Positions 8,624 through 17,713 are shown, numbered from the stretch's first letter. The stretch: DNA of 64,000 bases from Bin55 sp965205545 (GCA_965205545.1 OZ242170.1:1-64000), one strand, 5' to 3'. The notes: generated from the sequence alone by a model not told the origin. Program-made: numbers and translations.

Positions 8624-10054
8624 CTATTGAGTTTGGTCGGGTTCGTCTTTTTCTTCATCCAACAACGAAGAAGTGATATCGTCGAAGATCTCCAAACTGC
8701 GTTTGTCGGCTGCTGAATCGGAAAGCGCTGATCTGAATTCGCGCGCTATTCTTCTCGCTTCGTCAATTTTCTCCGCTGTTACCAGGGCAGACACGTAGGT
8801 GGATGCTATAGACCAATCCTTGTTGTTCATGTCGTAAGCCTGCTTGGCCCAACCAAGCGCGACTCGGTGGTGATCAGGATCATCTGATTGCAGTAAAGTT
8901 GATGCGGCCCACTGATAATTCCATGCGGATGTACGATCTCCCCAATCTTCGAAACGGCCTATATAGAGTTCGTAGACTCCTTCCCAGTCTTCTTTGGCCA
9001 CTAGAAAATCGGGTTCCCACGACATCCTCAAACTCTCCGGAAGCAGACGGCTTCTTGGGTCTCGATTGCGTTCATGGTCCGCAGCACGTTTTAGCGGTCC
9101 AGTCTCAAGAGCTTCAATGTATTCAACGAATTTCGCATCGCCTGCACGAGCTGCATCTGCGACTGACCCTTGTGTGGCTTTGAGTGCAAACTGGCTCATC
9201 GCCGAGTCTGAGGAAACTGCAAGAAACTCATCGTAATTTTCTATTACGTACTCGACAAGCTCATCTCCTCGGTCTGCAGAACCGCGAAAGTGCATGACAA
9301 GGCGCACGTCGGTCTCGTTGATCAAGTCGGAGTAGGGTCGGCTTGCAAAGTATTCGTTAGCGACTCCAGTGTATTTGGCTCCTTCAGCACGGAAGGCTTG
9401 CATGCTGTCTTCGTCCGTACTATCGAGTTCGCGGAATCCAAGTTCAACGATAGCATCCATCAGGTACTGTCTAACAAAATCAGTCGATCGTTCGCCAGCG
9501 TCGTACCGTGCTTGCATTTCGTGAAACGATGACTCCGTTTCACCTAGCATTCGGCTAACCATCGCGATGAACTGGCTTGGGGAAACTGCGCTTATTGAGC
9601 GAGCCAATTCAGTTCCATCGGTATCGAGCATGAGGTACGTCGGTAGTATTCCAATTTTGTAACGGGCCGAGATATCGGGGCCGTTCTGGTCTTCATCTTC
9701 GATATCGATCTTGATGTTGACAAACTTAGGATTCATGTAGTCGCCAACTTCTTGAAGCGGAAACACAGTTTCCTGAACGACTATGCAGGGTCCACACCAA
9801 GTGGCCCAGAAGTCGACAAACACCATCTTGCCTTCTTGACCCGACAGTGCGAGAGCATCTTCGAAAGAACCATCGAAGAACTCCATCCCCGGTTTCGTTG
9901 TGTCTTCGATTTCGGCGTTTGGTGAGTCGTCCAAGTTGGTTTCGTCTGGAGCGTTACTGCACGCCGCCAAGAGCGTCAGAGACGCAACTGCAATTGCGAA
10001 TCCAACACGGAAAATAGAGACACCAATTACAGAATTAAGCGTTTGTTTTTTCAT
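8624..10054 (-). CDS. Thioredoxin-fold lipoprotein with long C-terminal domain
   Basis: The 476-residue protein has a lipoprotein signal ending in the lipobox LAAC (Cys about residue 32), an acidic linker, and a thioredoxin domain at about residues 60-165. The active-site motif is WCGPC at 86-90 and the cis-proline is in GILPTYLML. The remaining 300 residues are helical and unassigned, rich in Asp/Glu and resembling tetratricopeptide-like helices. It is probably a periplasmic, membrane-tethered thiol-disulfide reductase or isomerase; substrates are unknown. The ATG at 10054 is chosen because it begins the signal peptide directly. Downstream on the same strand are two helical-repeat paralogues (8463-6691 and 6604-4745), so a shared transcript and envelope-related function are possible. 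Confidence 0.8.
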   Translation of the reverse strand: MKKQTLNSVIGVSIFRVGFAIAVASLTLLAACSNAPDETNLDDSPNAEIEDTTKPGMEFFDGSFEDALALSGQEGKMVFVDFWATWCGPCIVVQETVFPLQEVGDYMNPKFVNIKIDIEDEDQNGPDISARYKIGILPTYLMLDTDGTELARSISAVSPSQFIAMVSRMLGETESSFHEMQARYDAGERSTDFVRQYLMDAIVELGFRELDSTDEDSMQAFRAEGAKYTGVANEYFASRPYSDLINETDVRLVMHFRGSADRGDELVEYVIENYDEFLAVSSDSAMSQFALKATQGSVADAARAGDAKFVEYIEALETGPLKRAADHERNRDPRSRLLPESLRMSWEPDFLVAKEDWEGVYELYIGRFEDWGDRTSAWNYQWAASTLLQSDDPDHHRVALGWAKQAYDMNNKDWSIASTYVSALVTAEKIDEARRIAREFRSALSDSAADKRSLEIFDDITSSLLDEEKDEPDQTQ

Positions 10055-10347
10055 AGAAAATTCTTTGGAGCTGACGGGCTGGCTAAGCAACTACCACATT
10101 CTACTCTCGACTCGCTGCAGGCTGTTTCAACTTGGTTTACCACACGCGGACTAGCCGTCGGGCGTGCAGATTGGGGCTATGACAACACCGTTAATTGGAT
10201 TGCTGCTCAGCAGCTTAGTGGCCTTGGCTGGAGATTGAATTCTCTTCGGCGTCTACAATTTGGTCGCACTTTCAATCCACAGAGAGTGTTTTGGGTATTT
10301 TTGATAATCGTCGGGATCCACGCTTCGACAAGAGAGCAAAAAACTGA

Positions 10348-12003
10348 ATGGCTAGCAAACTGCCACTGCCTAAGAATTACAGTCTGCAGCTGCTTCGAGG
10401 AGACATCCTTGGGGGTGTAACCGCCACTGTAATTGCGTTACCCATCGCATTGGCATTTGGGATTGCATCAGGGCTGGGAGCGATTTCAGGATTGTATGGC
10501 GCCATCGCGGTAGGATTCTTCGCCGCTCTCTTTGGTGGGACCAACACCCAGATCTCTAAACCGACAGCTCCCATGACGGTTGCGATGGCAGTGGTTGTCA
10601 CTACCTATGCAGATACGTTTGGAGAAGCATTCACGATAGTCACTATGGCTGGAATGATCCAGGTCTTGCTAGGGGCTACGCGGGTTGGACGCTACGTCGC
10701 TTATACGCCTCGAGTCGTCGTGTCGGGGTTCATGTCTGCGATCGGCCTAATCGTAATGGTCATGCACGTTCTACCTCTCATGGGATTAGAACCCTCTAAG
10801 GGCGGTGCACTAGGAACGATCGCCGCATTTCCTGACGCAATTGAAAACGTCAATTTTCAGGCTCTAGCGGTTGGAGCAGTAGCGCTCGCGGCCGCTGTCC
10901 TATGGCCTCGCAAAATTGGCAAGTACCTACCGGGTCCTGTAGTTGGCATAGTCGCTGGAACGCTGTTGAGCGTTTTCTGGCTGACGGATGTGCCAACAGT
11001 GGGTCAACTGCCTACAGGACTGCCAACCATTCAGCCCGAAATTCCCAATATTGCGTTTATATTGAATTCTCTACAGCCGGCATTGATCCTTGGGTTGCTG
11101 GGATCGGTTGATAGTCTCATCACCTCACTTGTGGCTGATACATTGACAGGTACTAGACACAAACCCAATCGAGAACTGGTTGGACAGGGCATTGGAAATA
11201 TTGCATCCGGATTGATCGGAGGCCTGCCTTGCTCTGGGTCAACGGCTAGTACGGTCACAAACATTCAAGCTGGCGGCCGAACTAAGGTTTCCGGAGTTCT
11301 ATACGCACTGCTAATGCTCGGACTCGTAATGGGATTAGGAAAGTATGTAGAGCCCATTCCACTTGCCGCTCTTGCAGCTGTTCTGATCAAAGTCGGCTGG
11401 GGGATTATCGACTGGAGAATCGTGTCTCGGATTCACTTGATCAATCGGGCACAGCTGCTTGTATTCCTGTTGACTCTGAGCCTGACAATGTTCGTGGGAC
11501 TGATTGTGGCCGTTGCAGTCGGTCTGATCGTTGCCTCAATGGCACACGCGCGAACCCTGGAAAAGTTCGAACTCGACAGCGTAGTCTCGGTGCCAATACT
11601 TGATCAGGTGTTCTTCAAGGACAATATCGATGCAAGCGAAATTGATCCGTTCAGCGCTCGTGTCGGAATAGTTGCCCTAAAGGGAATGTTTTCGGTTGCT
11701 TCGTCGTCGAATCTAGTCGAAGCTGTATCCAAGGATATACAGGATCACGAGGTTGTCATTTTCGACTTTTCCGAGACGACCTACTTGGATGACAGCGCGG
11801 CCATGGTTATTGAGCAACTTACCGAAGTAGCTATTCAGAACAACACGGTATTCATCGTTGCGTGTTTGCACGGATCAGTAAGTAAATCTCTGACATCGTT
11901 GGGTATTCTCAGAAAGATTCCGGACGAACACATCGTTGACACCATGGACGAAGCAAGAAAACTAGCTCACGCACGCTTGACCGATGATAAGCAGTTGGCA
12001 TAG
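10348..12003 (+). CDS. SulP-family anion transporter with STAS domain
   Basis: The 551-residue membrane protein contains the SulP/SLC26 core: an N-terminal segment with SGLYGAIAVGFFAALFGGT, multiple hydrophobic spans to about residue 400, and a cytoplasmic STAS domain at about residues 430-540 containing FDFSETTYLDDSAAM, which matches the anti-sigma-factor-antagonist fold. Members move sulfate, bicarbonate or other anions, usually with sodium or protons. The substrate cannot be read from the sequence. The bacterial subgroup similar to this one includes bicarbonate transporters (BicA type), and a gamma-class carbonic anhydrase gene lies in the same window, but 40 kb away. ATG start with GAGAGC upstream. 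Confidence 0.88.
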   Translation: MASKLPLPKNYSLQLLRGDILGGVTATVIALPIALAFGIASGLGAISGLYGAIAVGFFAALFGGTNTQISKPTAPMTVAMAVVVTTYADTFGEAFTIVTMAGMIQVLLGATRVGRYVAYTPRVVVSGFMSAIGLIVMVMHVLPLMGLEPSKGGALGTIAAFPDAIENVNFQALAVGAVALAAAVLWPRKIGKYLPGPVVGIVAGTLLSVFWLTDVPTVGQLPTGLPTIQPEIPNIAFILNSLQPALILGLLGSVDSLITSLVADTLTGTRHKPNRELVGQGIGNIASGLIGGLPCSGSTASTVTNIQAGGRTKVSGVLYALLMLGLVMGLGKYVEPIPLAALAAVLIKVGWGIIDWRIVSRIHLINRAQLLVFLLTLSLTMFVGLIVAVAVGLIVASMAHARTLEKFELDSVVSVPILDQVFFKDNIDASEIDPFSARVGIVALKGMFSVASSSNLVEAVSKDIQDHEVVIFDFSETTYLDDSAAMVIEQLTEVAIQNNTVFIVACLHGSVSKSLTSLGILRKIPDEHIVDTMDEARKLAHARLTDDKQLA

Positions 12004-12059
12004 CGTCGCAACTCTTGCATGCATTCGCACAGGTTGTGATCAATGGCACCGAGAAATTC

Positions 12060-12293
12060 GGGAATTACTGCCTTAAGCAAACAGGCATATTTCCTATAGG
12101 ATTGAACGGATTGACTGTCTATTTCTGTCTCGAAGTGGACATGAGGATCACAATTAGGCTGAGTGACAGGCAGATTCTTGCTTTTTTGGAGTGGTCAATA
12201 GGGGACTGTTGCTTGCTCGACCGTACTCATTTGTGTTGCGCACGCGACTGTTGCCCTAGTCAACGAGCTTGTTTAGTTGAAGCAGTAATTCCC
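12060..12293 (+). repeat. 234-bp inverted-end element, copy A
   Basis: This non-coding block begins GGGAATTACTGC (12060-12071) and ends GCAGTAATTCCC (12282-12293), so it has terminal inverted repeats. The similarity continues inward for about 27 bases with a few mismatches. A second block of exactly the same length (14660-14893) is present in the opposite orientation on the other side of the repeat-protein gene. When that copy is reverse-complemented, the two align along their length with clear but diverged identity (estimated at about 60-70%); the ends and the GATTGAA..CGGA...TTTCTGTCT region are best conserved. The form resembles a miniature inverted-repeat element (MITE), but no target-site duplication is evident. 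Its right end lies 46 bp before the start codon of the repeat protein, so it may also carry that gene's promoter. Confidence 0.6.
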
Positions 12294-12339
12294 ATACAAT
12301 TTGTTTAGTGGTAGAGGATCTAAACTGAGAGAAAATCAC

Positions 12340-14652
12340 ATGACTCAGGTAGCCAACCACCATAGATTCGCTCTACTCATCGCCACTCTCTTGATCGCTG
12401 GCAATATCGGCTGCGTCACGCTAGCTCAATCCAACGACGATAACGATGACGACACGTCAACCGAACCCTGTGAATGGAAAGTTCAACACTACAATAACTC
12501 CTTCCGTTCTGGATTCTGGACCCTCAATGCCCTCTATTGGAACTCCTGCACGGGCAAGATCTATCACCTGTACGACCCCTTCCTGCACACCGGCCGCTTT
12601 AACGTCGAAGATTACGAACTCGATGTCAACATCACCGTCACCGAAATCATCGTCACCGAAGTTGATATCAACGACGACGGTGACGACACGTCAACCGAAT
12701 CCTGCGAATGGAAAGCTCAATACAGCAACAGCGGAAATGACGGCATCGGCGATAGTGAGGAAGTCCTCAATGCCCTCTTTTGGAACTCCTGCACCGGCAA
12801 AGTCTACCACCTGTACGACCGCATCCTCTCCACCGGCGGGGATGACGGCGACGAGGTCGAACTAGATGTCAACATCACAGTCACCGAGATCACGGTCACC
12901 GAAGTTGAAACCAACGACGGCGGCGATGGCGATACGTCAAACGATTCCTGTGAGTGGTTAGCTCAATACCAATCCAACAAAAGTGAGGAGGTCCTCAATG
13001 CCCTCTTCTGGAACTCCTGCACCGGCAAGGTCTACCACCTGTACGACCCCATCCTCTCCACCGGCGGCGATGACGGCGACGAGGTCGAACTAGATGTCAA
13101 CATCACGGTCACCGAGATCACGGTCACCGAAGTTGATGCCAGCGACGACGACGACACGCTAAGCGATTCCTGTGAATGGAAAGCTCAACACAGCATCAAG
13201 GACCGGTCTTCTTTGATGCTCAATGCCCTCTTCTGGAACTCCTGCACCGGCAAGGTCTACCACCTGTACGATCCCGAACTCTCCACCGGGGGCTACATCG
13301 GCGGCGAAATTGATGTCAACATCACCGTCACTGAAATTGATACCAACGACGATGAGACTGCGCCAAACGAATCCTGCGAATGGAATGCTCAATATACTAA
13401 CGACACAAGTTGGGATGCCCTCAATGCCCTCTTCTGGAACTCCTGCACAGGCAAGGTCTATCACCTGTACGACCCCCGCCTCCACTTCGGCGGCGGCTTA
13501 TACCTAGAGCTTGACCAAGATGTGGATATCACAGTCACCGAAATCACCGTCACCGAAATTGATACCAACGACGATGACGATGGCGATACGTCAACCGATT
13601 TCTGTGAATGGAAAGCTCAATACAATATCGCAAGTAGGGAATCCCTCAATGCCCTCTTTTGGCACTCCTGCACCGGCAAGGTCTACCATCTGTACGACCC
13701 TGTCCTCTCCACCGGCCTCTTTACCGCCGAAGAGGTCGAACTAGATGTCAACATCACCGTCACCGAAATCATCGTCACCGCAGTTGATGCCAACGACGTT
13801 GACGATGACGACACGCCAACCGCGTCCTGCGAATGGATAGCTCAATACCATAGAGACGGCCGTTCCATCGTCCTCAATGCCATCTTCTGGAACTCCTGTG
13901 CCAGCAAAATCTACCACCTGTACGACCCCCGCCTCTTCACCGGCAACACTGTCGAAGAAGTCGAACTAGATGTCAACATCACGGTCACCGAAATCACGGT
14001 CACCGAAGTTGACACCAACGACGATGATGATGCGTCAACAGAATCCTGTGAATGGAAAGCTCAATTCAATTCCACCTCATGGGACGAAGCCCTCAATGCC
14101 CTCTTCTGGAACTCCTGTGCCAGCAAGGTCTACCATCTGTACGACCCCATCCTATACACCGAAGGCGATGACGGAGAAGAGTTTGAACCAGATGTCAACA
14201 TCACCGTCACCGAAATTGACATCCATGACGATGACGACACGCCAAACGAATCCTGTGAATGGAAGGCTCAATACAATAATCTAGGATCCTTTACTGTCTC
14301 GGTCCTCAATGCCCTCTTCTGGAACTCCTGCACCGGCACAGCCTACCACCTGTACGACCCCATCCTCTCCACTGGCGGCCGTGACGGCGAAGACGTCGAA
14401 CTCGATGTCAACATCACCGTCACCGACGTTGATACCAACGACGATGATGACGCGTCAACCGGATCCTGTGAATGGAACGCTCTATACAGTACCAGCAGAA
14501 TTGACGAAGCCCTCAATGCCGTCTTCTGGAACTCCTGTACAGGCAAAGTCTACCACCTTTACGACCCCTTCCTCCACACCGGCGACGAGGGCGAAGAGAC
14601 CGAACTCGATGTCAACATCTCCGTCACCGAAATTGATACCAATACAACATGA
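12340..14652 (+). CDS. Secreted protein of ten tandem two-cysteine repeats
   Basis: I do not recognise this protein from a named family. The 770-residue product has a signal peptide (MTQVANHHRF..., hydrophobic core to about residue 31, likely cut after TLA) and then ten repeats of about 65-80 residues. Each repeat reads CEWKAQY, a variable 5-15 residues, LNALFWNSCTGKVYHLYDP, then an Asp/Glu-rich stretch and (L)DVNITVTEI. The two conserved cysteines per unit, spaced 21-30 apart, suggest one disulfide per repeat; the alternating acidic linkers could bind calcium. The ATG at 12340 (after GAGAGAAAAT) is preferred to the TTG at 12301. Codon use is strongly C-ending and visibly more GC-rich than neighbours. 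Two inverted 234-bp elements bracket the gene. A surface, adhesive or matrix role is only inferred. Confidence 0.85.
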   Translation: MTQVANHHRFALLIATLLIAGNIGCVTLAQSNDDNDDDTSTEPCEWKVQHYNNSFRSGFWTLNALYWNSCTGKIYHLYDPFLHTGRFNVEDYELDVNITVTEIIVTEVDINDDGDDTSTESCEWKAQYSNSGNDGIGDSEEVLNALFWNSCTGKVYHLYDRILSTGGDDGDEVELDVNITVTEITVTEVETNDGGDGDTSNDSCEWLAQYQSNKSEEVLNALFWNSCTGKVYHLYDPILSTGGDDGDEVELDVNITVTEITVTEVDASDDDDTLSDSCEWKAQHSIKDRSSLMLNALFWNSCTGKVYHLYDPELSTGGYIGGEIDVNITVTEIDTNDDETAPNESCEWNAQYTNDTSWDALNALFWNSCTGKVYHLYDPRLHFGGGLYLELDQDVDITVTEITVTEIDTNDDDDGDTSTDFCEWKAQYNIASRESLNALFWHSCTGKVYHLYDPVLSTGLFTAEEVELDVNITVTEIIVTAVDANDVDDDDTPTASCEWIAQYHRDGRSIVLNAIFWNSCASKIYHLYDPRLFTGNTVEEVELDVNITVTEITVTEVDTNDDDDASTESCEWKAQFNSTSWDEALNALFWNSCASKVYHLYDPILYTEGDDGEEFEPDVNITVTEIDIHDDDDTPNESCEWKAQYNNLGSFTVSVLNALFWNSCTGTAYHLYDPILSTGGRDGEDVELDVNITVTDVDTNDDDDASTGSCEWNALYSTSRIDEALNAVFWNSCTGKVYHLYDPFLHTGDEGEETELDVNISVTEIDTNTT
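12469..14640 (+). repeat. Ten coding tandem repeats of about 200-245 bp
   Basis: Ten in-frame repeats, each starting at a TG(T/C)GAATGG codon pair (Cys-Glu-Trp), fill the gene. Units 2 and 3 are almost identical at DNA level over about 145 bp (around 12766-12911 and 12991-13134), which indicates recent duplication; others have diverged, and unit 4 lacks part of the linker. Such repeats invite copy-number change by slippage or recombination, and they are also a risk for short-read misassembly, so the number ten should be treated as provisional. Confidence 0.85.
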
Positions 14653-14659
14653 AAGCTCT

Positions 14660-14893
14660 CGGAATTACTGCTTTGAATAAACGAGCCCAGTAAATTGGGC
14701 AAGAGCAGTGTACGCAGCCCAGATTGGCATGAGCGAGAGAGTGAGAGTCCACTGTGTGCTGCGCTGTATTGGCTAGTATCGGTCAGAGACGCAGCTGAAA
14801 CACTATCCTTCTTCCCGATCAAGACAGAAACAGGAGGACAGTCCGTTTCAATCACGGGGGCAGTATACGTGCTTATTTATAGCAGTAATTCCC
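14660..14893 (-). repeat. 234-bp inverted-end element, copy B
   Basis: This copy begins CGGAATTACTGC (14660-14671) and ends GCAGTAATTCCC (14882-14893). It is the same length as copy A (12060-12293) and matches it only when reverse-complemented, so the two copies face each other across the ten-repeat gene. Good matches include the pair GCCCAATTTACTGGGCTCGT / GCCCTAGTCAACGAGCTTGT next to one end. The short run GAGCCCAGTAAATTGGGC near 14684-14700 could form a small hairpin close behind the repeat-protein stop codon and may help terminate transcription. No open reading frame of note lies inside. Confidence 0.6.
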
Positions 14894-14946
14894 AAAATTT
14901 CTAGTTGGTTAATTGGCTAATTTATTTGTAACTAAGGTCTAATAAA

Positions 14947-15373
14947 TTGAAGAAATTCATAAAGATAGTAGATAAGGTTATTGAATACATTCAATGGGCT
15001 TTCATCGCTGCAATGGCATATTTCGCCATTTTGTCGTTGCTGGAGTGGTGGGGGCATATGTGGGTCATAGCTATTGGCGTGTTTATTGCGATAGTGCTAG
15101 TGATAATTCCGGTCATATACCGGTTGTTGAGGGGAAAATGGCCGGTTGTTGAGGGGAAAATGGCCGACTTTCTACATGGGATCTATGGGGTTTCTAGTGG
15201 GATGTCCAGGCATGATTGCGCTTGTAGTGGCACTAATGGTATTTCCTGTTACACATTGGCTTGTTGAAGGCACATGGCACACAGCATATTTGATTGCGTT
15301 GGGTGTATTTGTAGGCCTTGATGTGATCCAAGACATGCTAGAGGCATTCAAGAAACGCAAGTACCCCGATTAG
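14947..15373 (+). pseudogene. Small multi-span membrane protein split by a 22-bp duplication
   Basis: A TTG-initiated frame from 14947 encodes two clear membrane spans, then loses its hydrophobic pattern and stops at 15267. A second frame from inside the gene to 15373 contains two more spans and a charged tail ending FKKRKYPD. Between them a 22-bp unit occurs twice in direct tandem (15121-15142 and 15143-15164). Removing one copy restores a single frame of about 134 residues with four membrane segments, joining RLLRGKWP directly to TFYMGSMGFL. The gene is therefore inactivated by a short tandem duplication, or the duplication is an assembly artefact. I do not recognise the family. Confidence 0.75.
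15121..15164. repeat. Perfect 22-bp tandem duplication
   Basis: The unit CGGTTGTTGAGGGGAAAATG followed by GC is present twice without mismatch. As 22 is not a multiple of three, it shifts the frame of the membrane-protein gene at 14947-15373. Perfect identity of the two units indicates a very recent event or an assembly error. Confidence 0.9.
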
Positions 15374-15503
15374 TGGGGCTAGCTTAGCTGACGAAATCGA
15401 TTGCATTCCTATCTCGTTGAATTGGCGTACGATTCATCCGGGTGCCGACTCAATTTTCTGCCCATTCTCTCTCGCTGAGTTGTGCAACTTTGGACATTAG
15501 CCT

Positions 15504-17447
15504 ATGCAGCGAGATCAGGGTGCGCAAGCTACGATGAGCGGAGAACGATCAACTAGACAGGCAATCAAACTCCAATCTAGGCTATTGTTGTGCGTGGGAA
15601 TTCTCGTTGTTGCCCTTTCGAGTGACGCAGAACCTGAGAAGTACGAATCGTGCCAGGTGCATGCAAATGCGGTTCGGGAAGGTCAGGAGCTCCTTCGAGA
15701 GCTTTCACAAGCCATGCCACAGTTCGTCGGCATCGCAAGTGCTGGATTTCAATTGGATACGAAAGTAGACCCATACACCGATCTCAGTTCCGACTGTAGG
15801 GAGTCCACGGACGACGAATCCTGCTGGACTCCATTGCAGAGCGATTCAAAATTTCAGACGTGGAATTACATGCTGTCGCCCAGATCATCACTGTCCATTG
15901 ACGGTCAATTCAGGTGCGAAAACCAAAAACTTTCAGGGTCGGGTACTGCAAACTGGCGTTGGGTCACACGCTGGGAGCTGAGAATTGTCAGGGGAGAGGG
16001 TAGATGGCGCAATGGACGGCCGCATGGCCGTTGGTCCTATCAGCTCTTCTCAGCGCCTTGCAGCGGGTTCACAGATGCCCTATGTAAATTGAGCAGGGAA
16101 AGCAACAATCGTCTAGAAGATTTTGAGGATGGACCACCCTTTCAAACTCACACAGCCTCGACATCTGAGGGGCGCTACAAGAAAGGCATGCGCAGTGGCG
16201 ATTGGGTGGTGCGGTTTAGCAATGGTGATTCGGCGAGCATTCCCTATGCAAATGGCAGGAAACATGGACTACAAACCTACACGAAAACGACATTCGTGAA
16301 TTCGCTGCTCAATCCATTGGAAGACCAGTACGAAATCCCCTGGATCGATGGCAAAAAGCAGGGCCGCCAAGTCATGAAGACCTGGAACGGCGATCGTGAA
16401 GAAACGCCTTGGCAAGATGGAGTCATTCATGGTGAATCCAACTACATTTGGGCTACAGGAGAACGCGAAAGGGTGCTATGGGTACATGGCAGACAGCATG
16501 AAACCTCCGTCTTCACATGGCCGGATGGAAGTCGCCTAACGACCCTCTATGACGACGGAATCAAAGTCGGATACGAAGTATTGCGTCTATCGCCACAGAA
16601 CGGCTCAGACTTCGTTAGCTTAGAGGCACGATATCAAGTAAAGGAAGAAACCGATGGTTGGCACGACTCGCGTTGGGCTGACCGAACTGTTACTCGATGG
16701 GTGAACGGACACAAACATGGAGTGAAAATTCACTTGAGAGCGCCCTACAGGCAACGAATCTACTCGTCCCATTGGGAAGGGAACACTCACGGAGTTCACA
16801 TAGTGGTTCAAGAACGTCCTCACGGACCCGACCATGAATACTCCTATGAGATTAGCCGCGAAAGAGCACTGAGATTTGAAGATCAAGAATACGGAATATC
16901 TGTATTGGTCGCTCGCAACGGCTATCGACGCGAGGCGCCCCACAATGGTGGCCACCATCCACACGGAAGCGTAATTCAATTGATGGGAAACGACAGCTAT
17001 CGAAGCTACCTTGAATACGAGAGTGGAAGCAAGCATGGCACAAGCATGCGATGTTGGTACGACCCTATTCCATGGGACGGAGAGGGAATGAAGGGAATCA
17101 ATGTATTCGATTGGAGAGACGGTGTGATTGGCTACTATCCTTGGCGGTTTGTTGAATGGCACGGACCCGTCTCTGCCATAAAGCCAAACGGACTTTGTCT
17201 GCAAACTCCATATGTGAATGGCAGCAAACAGGGGATCGAAGTACAAACCCAAACAAATGGCTACAAGGCACACCTGCCTATGGATCGACGATGGCTAAAC
17301 GGCACTCAGGTTGTTTTTCGGCCCGATGGAAGCCGAAGCGAAGTGCCTTATGTTTCCGGCAAGAAGCACGGAGTCGTGTACGACGTTTCTCCTACTGGAG
17401 TCAAAGTCCGAGTAGAGGAATACGATAGCGGTACGCTTGTGAACTGA
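15504..17447 (+). CDS. Secreted MORN-like repeat protein
   Basis: The 647-residue product has an N-terminal signal sequence (hydrophobic core about residues 26-41) and at least a dozen short units of the form G.W.nG..HG, such as GRWRNGRPHGRWSY, YANGRKHGLQTYTK, WIDGKKQGRQVMKTW and WVNGHKHGVKIHLR. These resemble MORN or bacterial 'toxin-antitoxin YwqK-like' repeats, which form beta-hairpin solenoids. Cysteines are few and mostly near the N-terminus. The function is unknown; a periplasmic or surface-exposed scaffold is inferred. ATG at 15504 is used; an ATG at 15534 would give a shorter signal peptide and is equally possible. Confidence 0.75.
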   Translation: MQRDQGAQATMSGERSTRQAIKLQSRLLLCVGILVVALSSDAEPEKYESCQVHANAVREGQELLRELSQAMPQFVGIASAGFQLDTKVDPYTDLSSDCRESTDDESCWTPLQSDSKFQTWNYMLSPRSSLSIDGQFRCENQKLSGSGTANWRWVTRWELRIVRGEGRWRNGRPHGRWSYQLFSAPCSGFTDALCKLSRESNNRLEDFEDGPPFQTHTASTSEGRYKKGMRSGDWVVRFSNGDSASIPYANGRKHGLQTYTKTTFVNSLLNPLEDQYEIPWIDGKKQGRQVMKTWNGDREETPWQDGVIHGESNYIWATGERERVLWVHGRQHETSVFTWPDGSRLTTLYDDGIKVGYEVLRLSPQNGSDFVSLEARYQVKEETDGWHDSRWADRTVTRWVNGHKHGVKIHLRAPYRQRIYSSHWEGNTHGVHIVVQERPHGPDHEYSYEISRERALRFEDQEYGISVLVARNGYRREAPHNGGHHPHGSVIQLMGNDSYRSYLEYESGSKHGTSMRCWYDPIPWDGEGMKGINVFDWRDGVIGYYPWRFVEWHGPVSAIKPNGLCLQTPYVNGSKQGIEVQTQTNGYKAHLPMDRRWLNGTQVVFRPDGSRSEVPYVSGKKHGVVYDVSPTGVKVRVEEYDSGTLVN

Positions 17448-17713
17448 GCCTGCAAGTCCACACATTTGCACCTGCAATCTATTTGTTTGCAACTTGATCG
17501 AATTGATTACCACCACGTGCTGGAATATGACTCGTCAGTGAGCCTTCTTGTGATTTTCGTTGTCATTTCGCTAATTGTTCATGGCCCAAATCCTGCCAGC
17601 CGCAACCGATTGCTCGCAAGCTTCTGAAAGCGACCACTCAGCTAGCAGATACCAAATTCAATTCGTTAACATAGACCAACTGCTTGTGAACAACGAAGGG
17701 TGCGTTCGCTACG

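Noticed and set aside
10043..10420. Plus-strand frame overlapping the start of the thioredoxin lipoprotein gene and sulP
   Set aside because: Overlaps two well-supported genes, has no motif and no ribosome-binding site.
12060..12293. Element A as an integron attC site
   Set aside because: Length, ends and internal pairing do not fit attC; no integrase gene present.
12469..14640. The tandem repeats as a possible CRISPR array or satellite
   Set aside because: Repeat units are long, coding and in frame; there are no short direct repeats with unique spacers.
12446..14680. Shadow frames in +2/+3 and minus strand across the repeat gene
   Set aside because: They arise because repeated DNA without stops is open in several frames; only the Cys-containing frame has a signal peptide.
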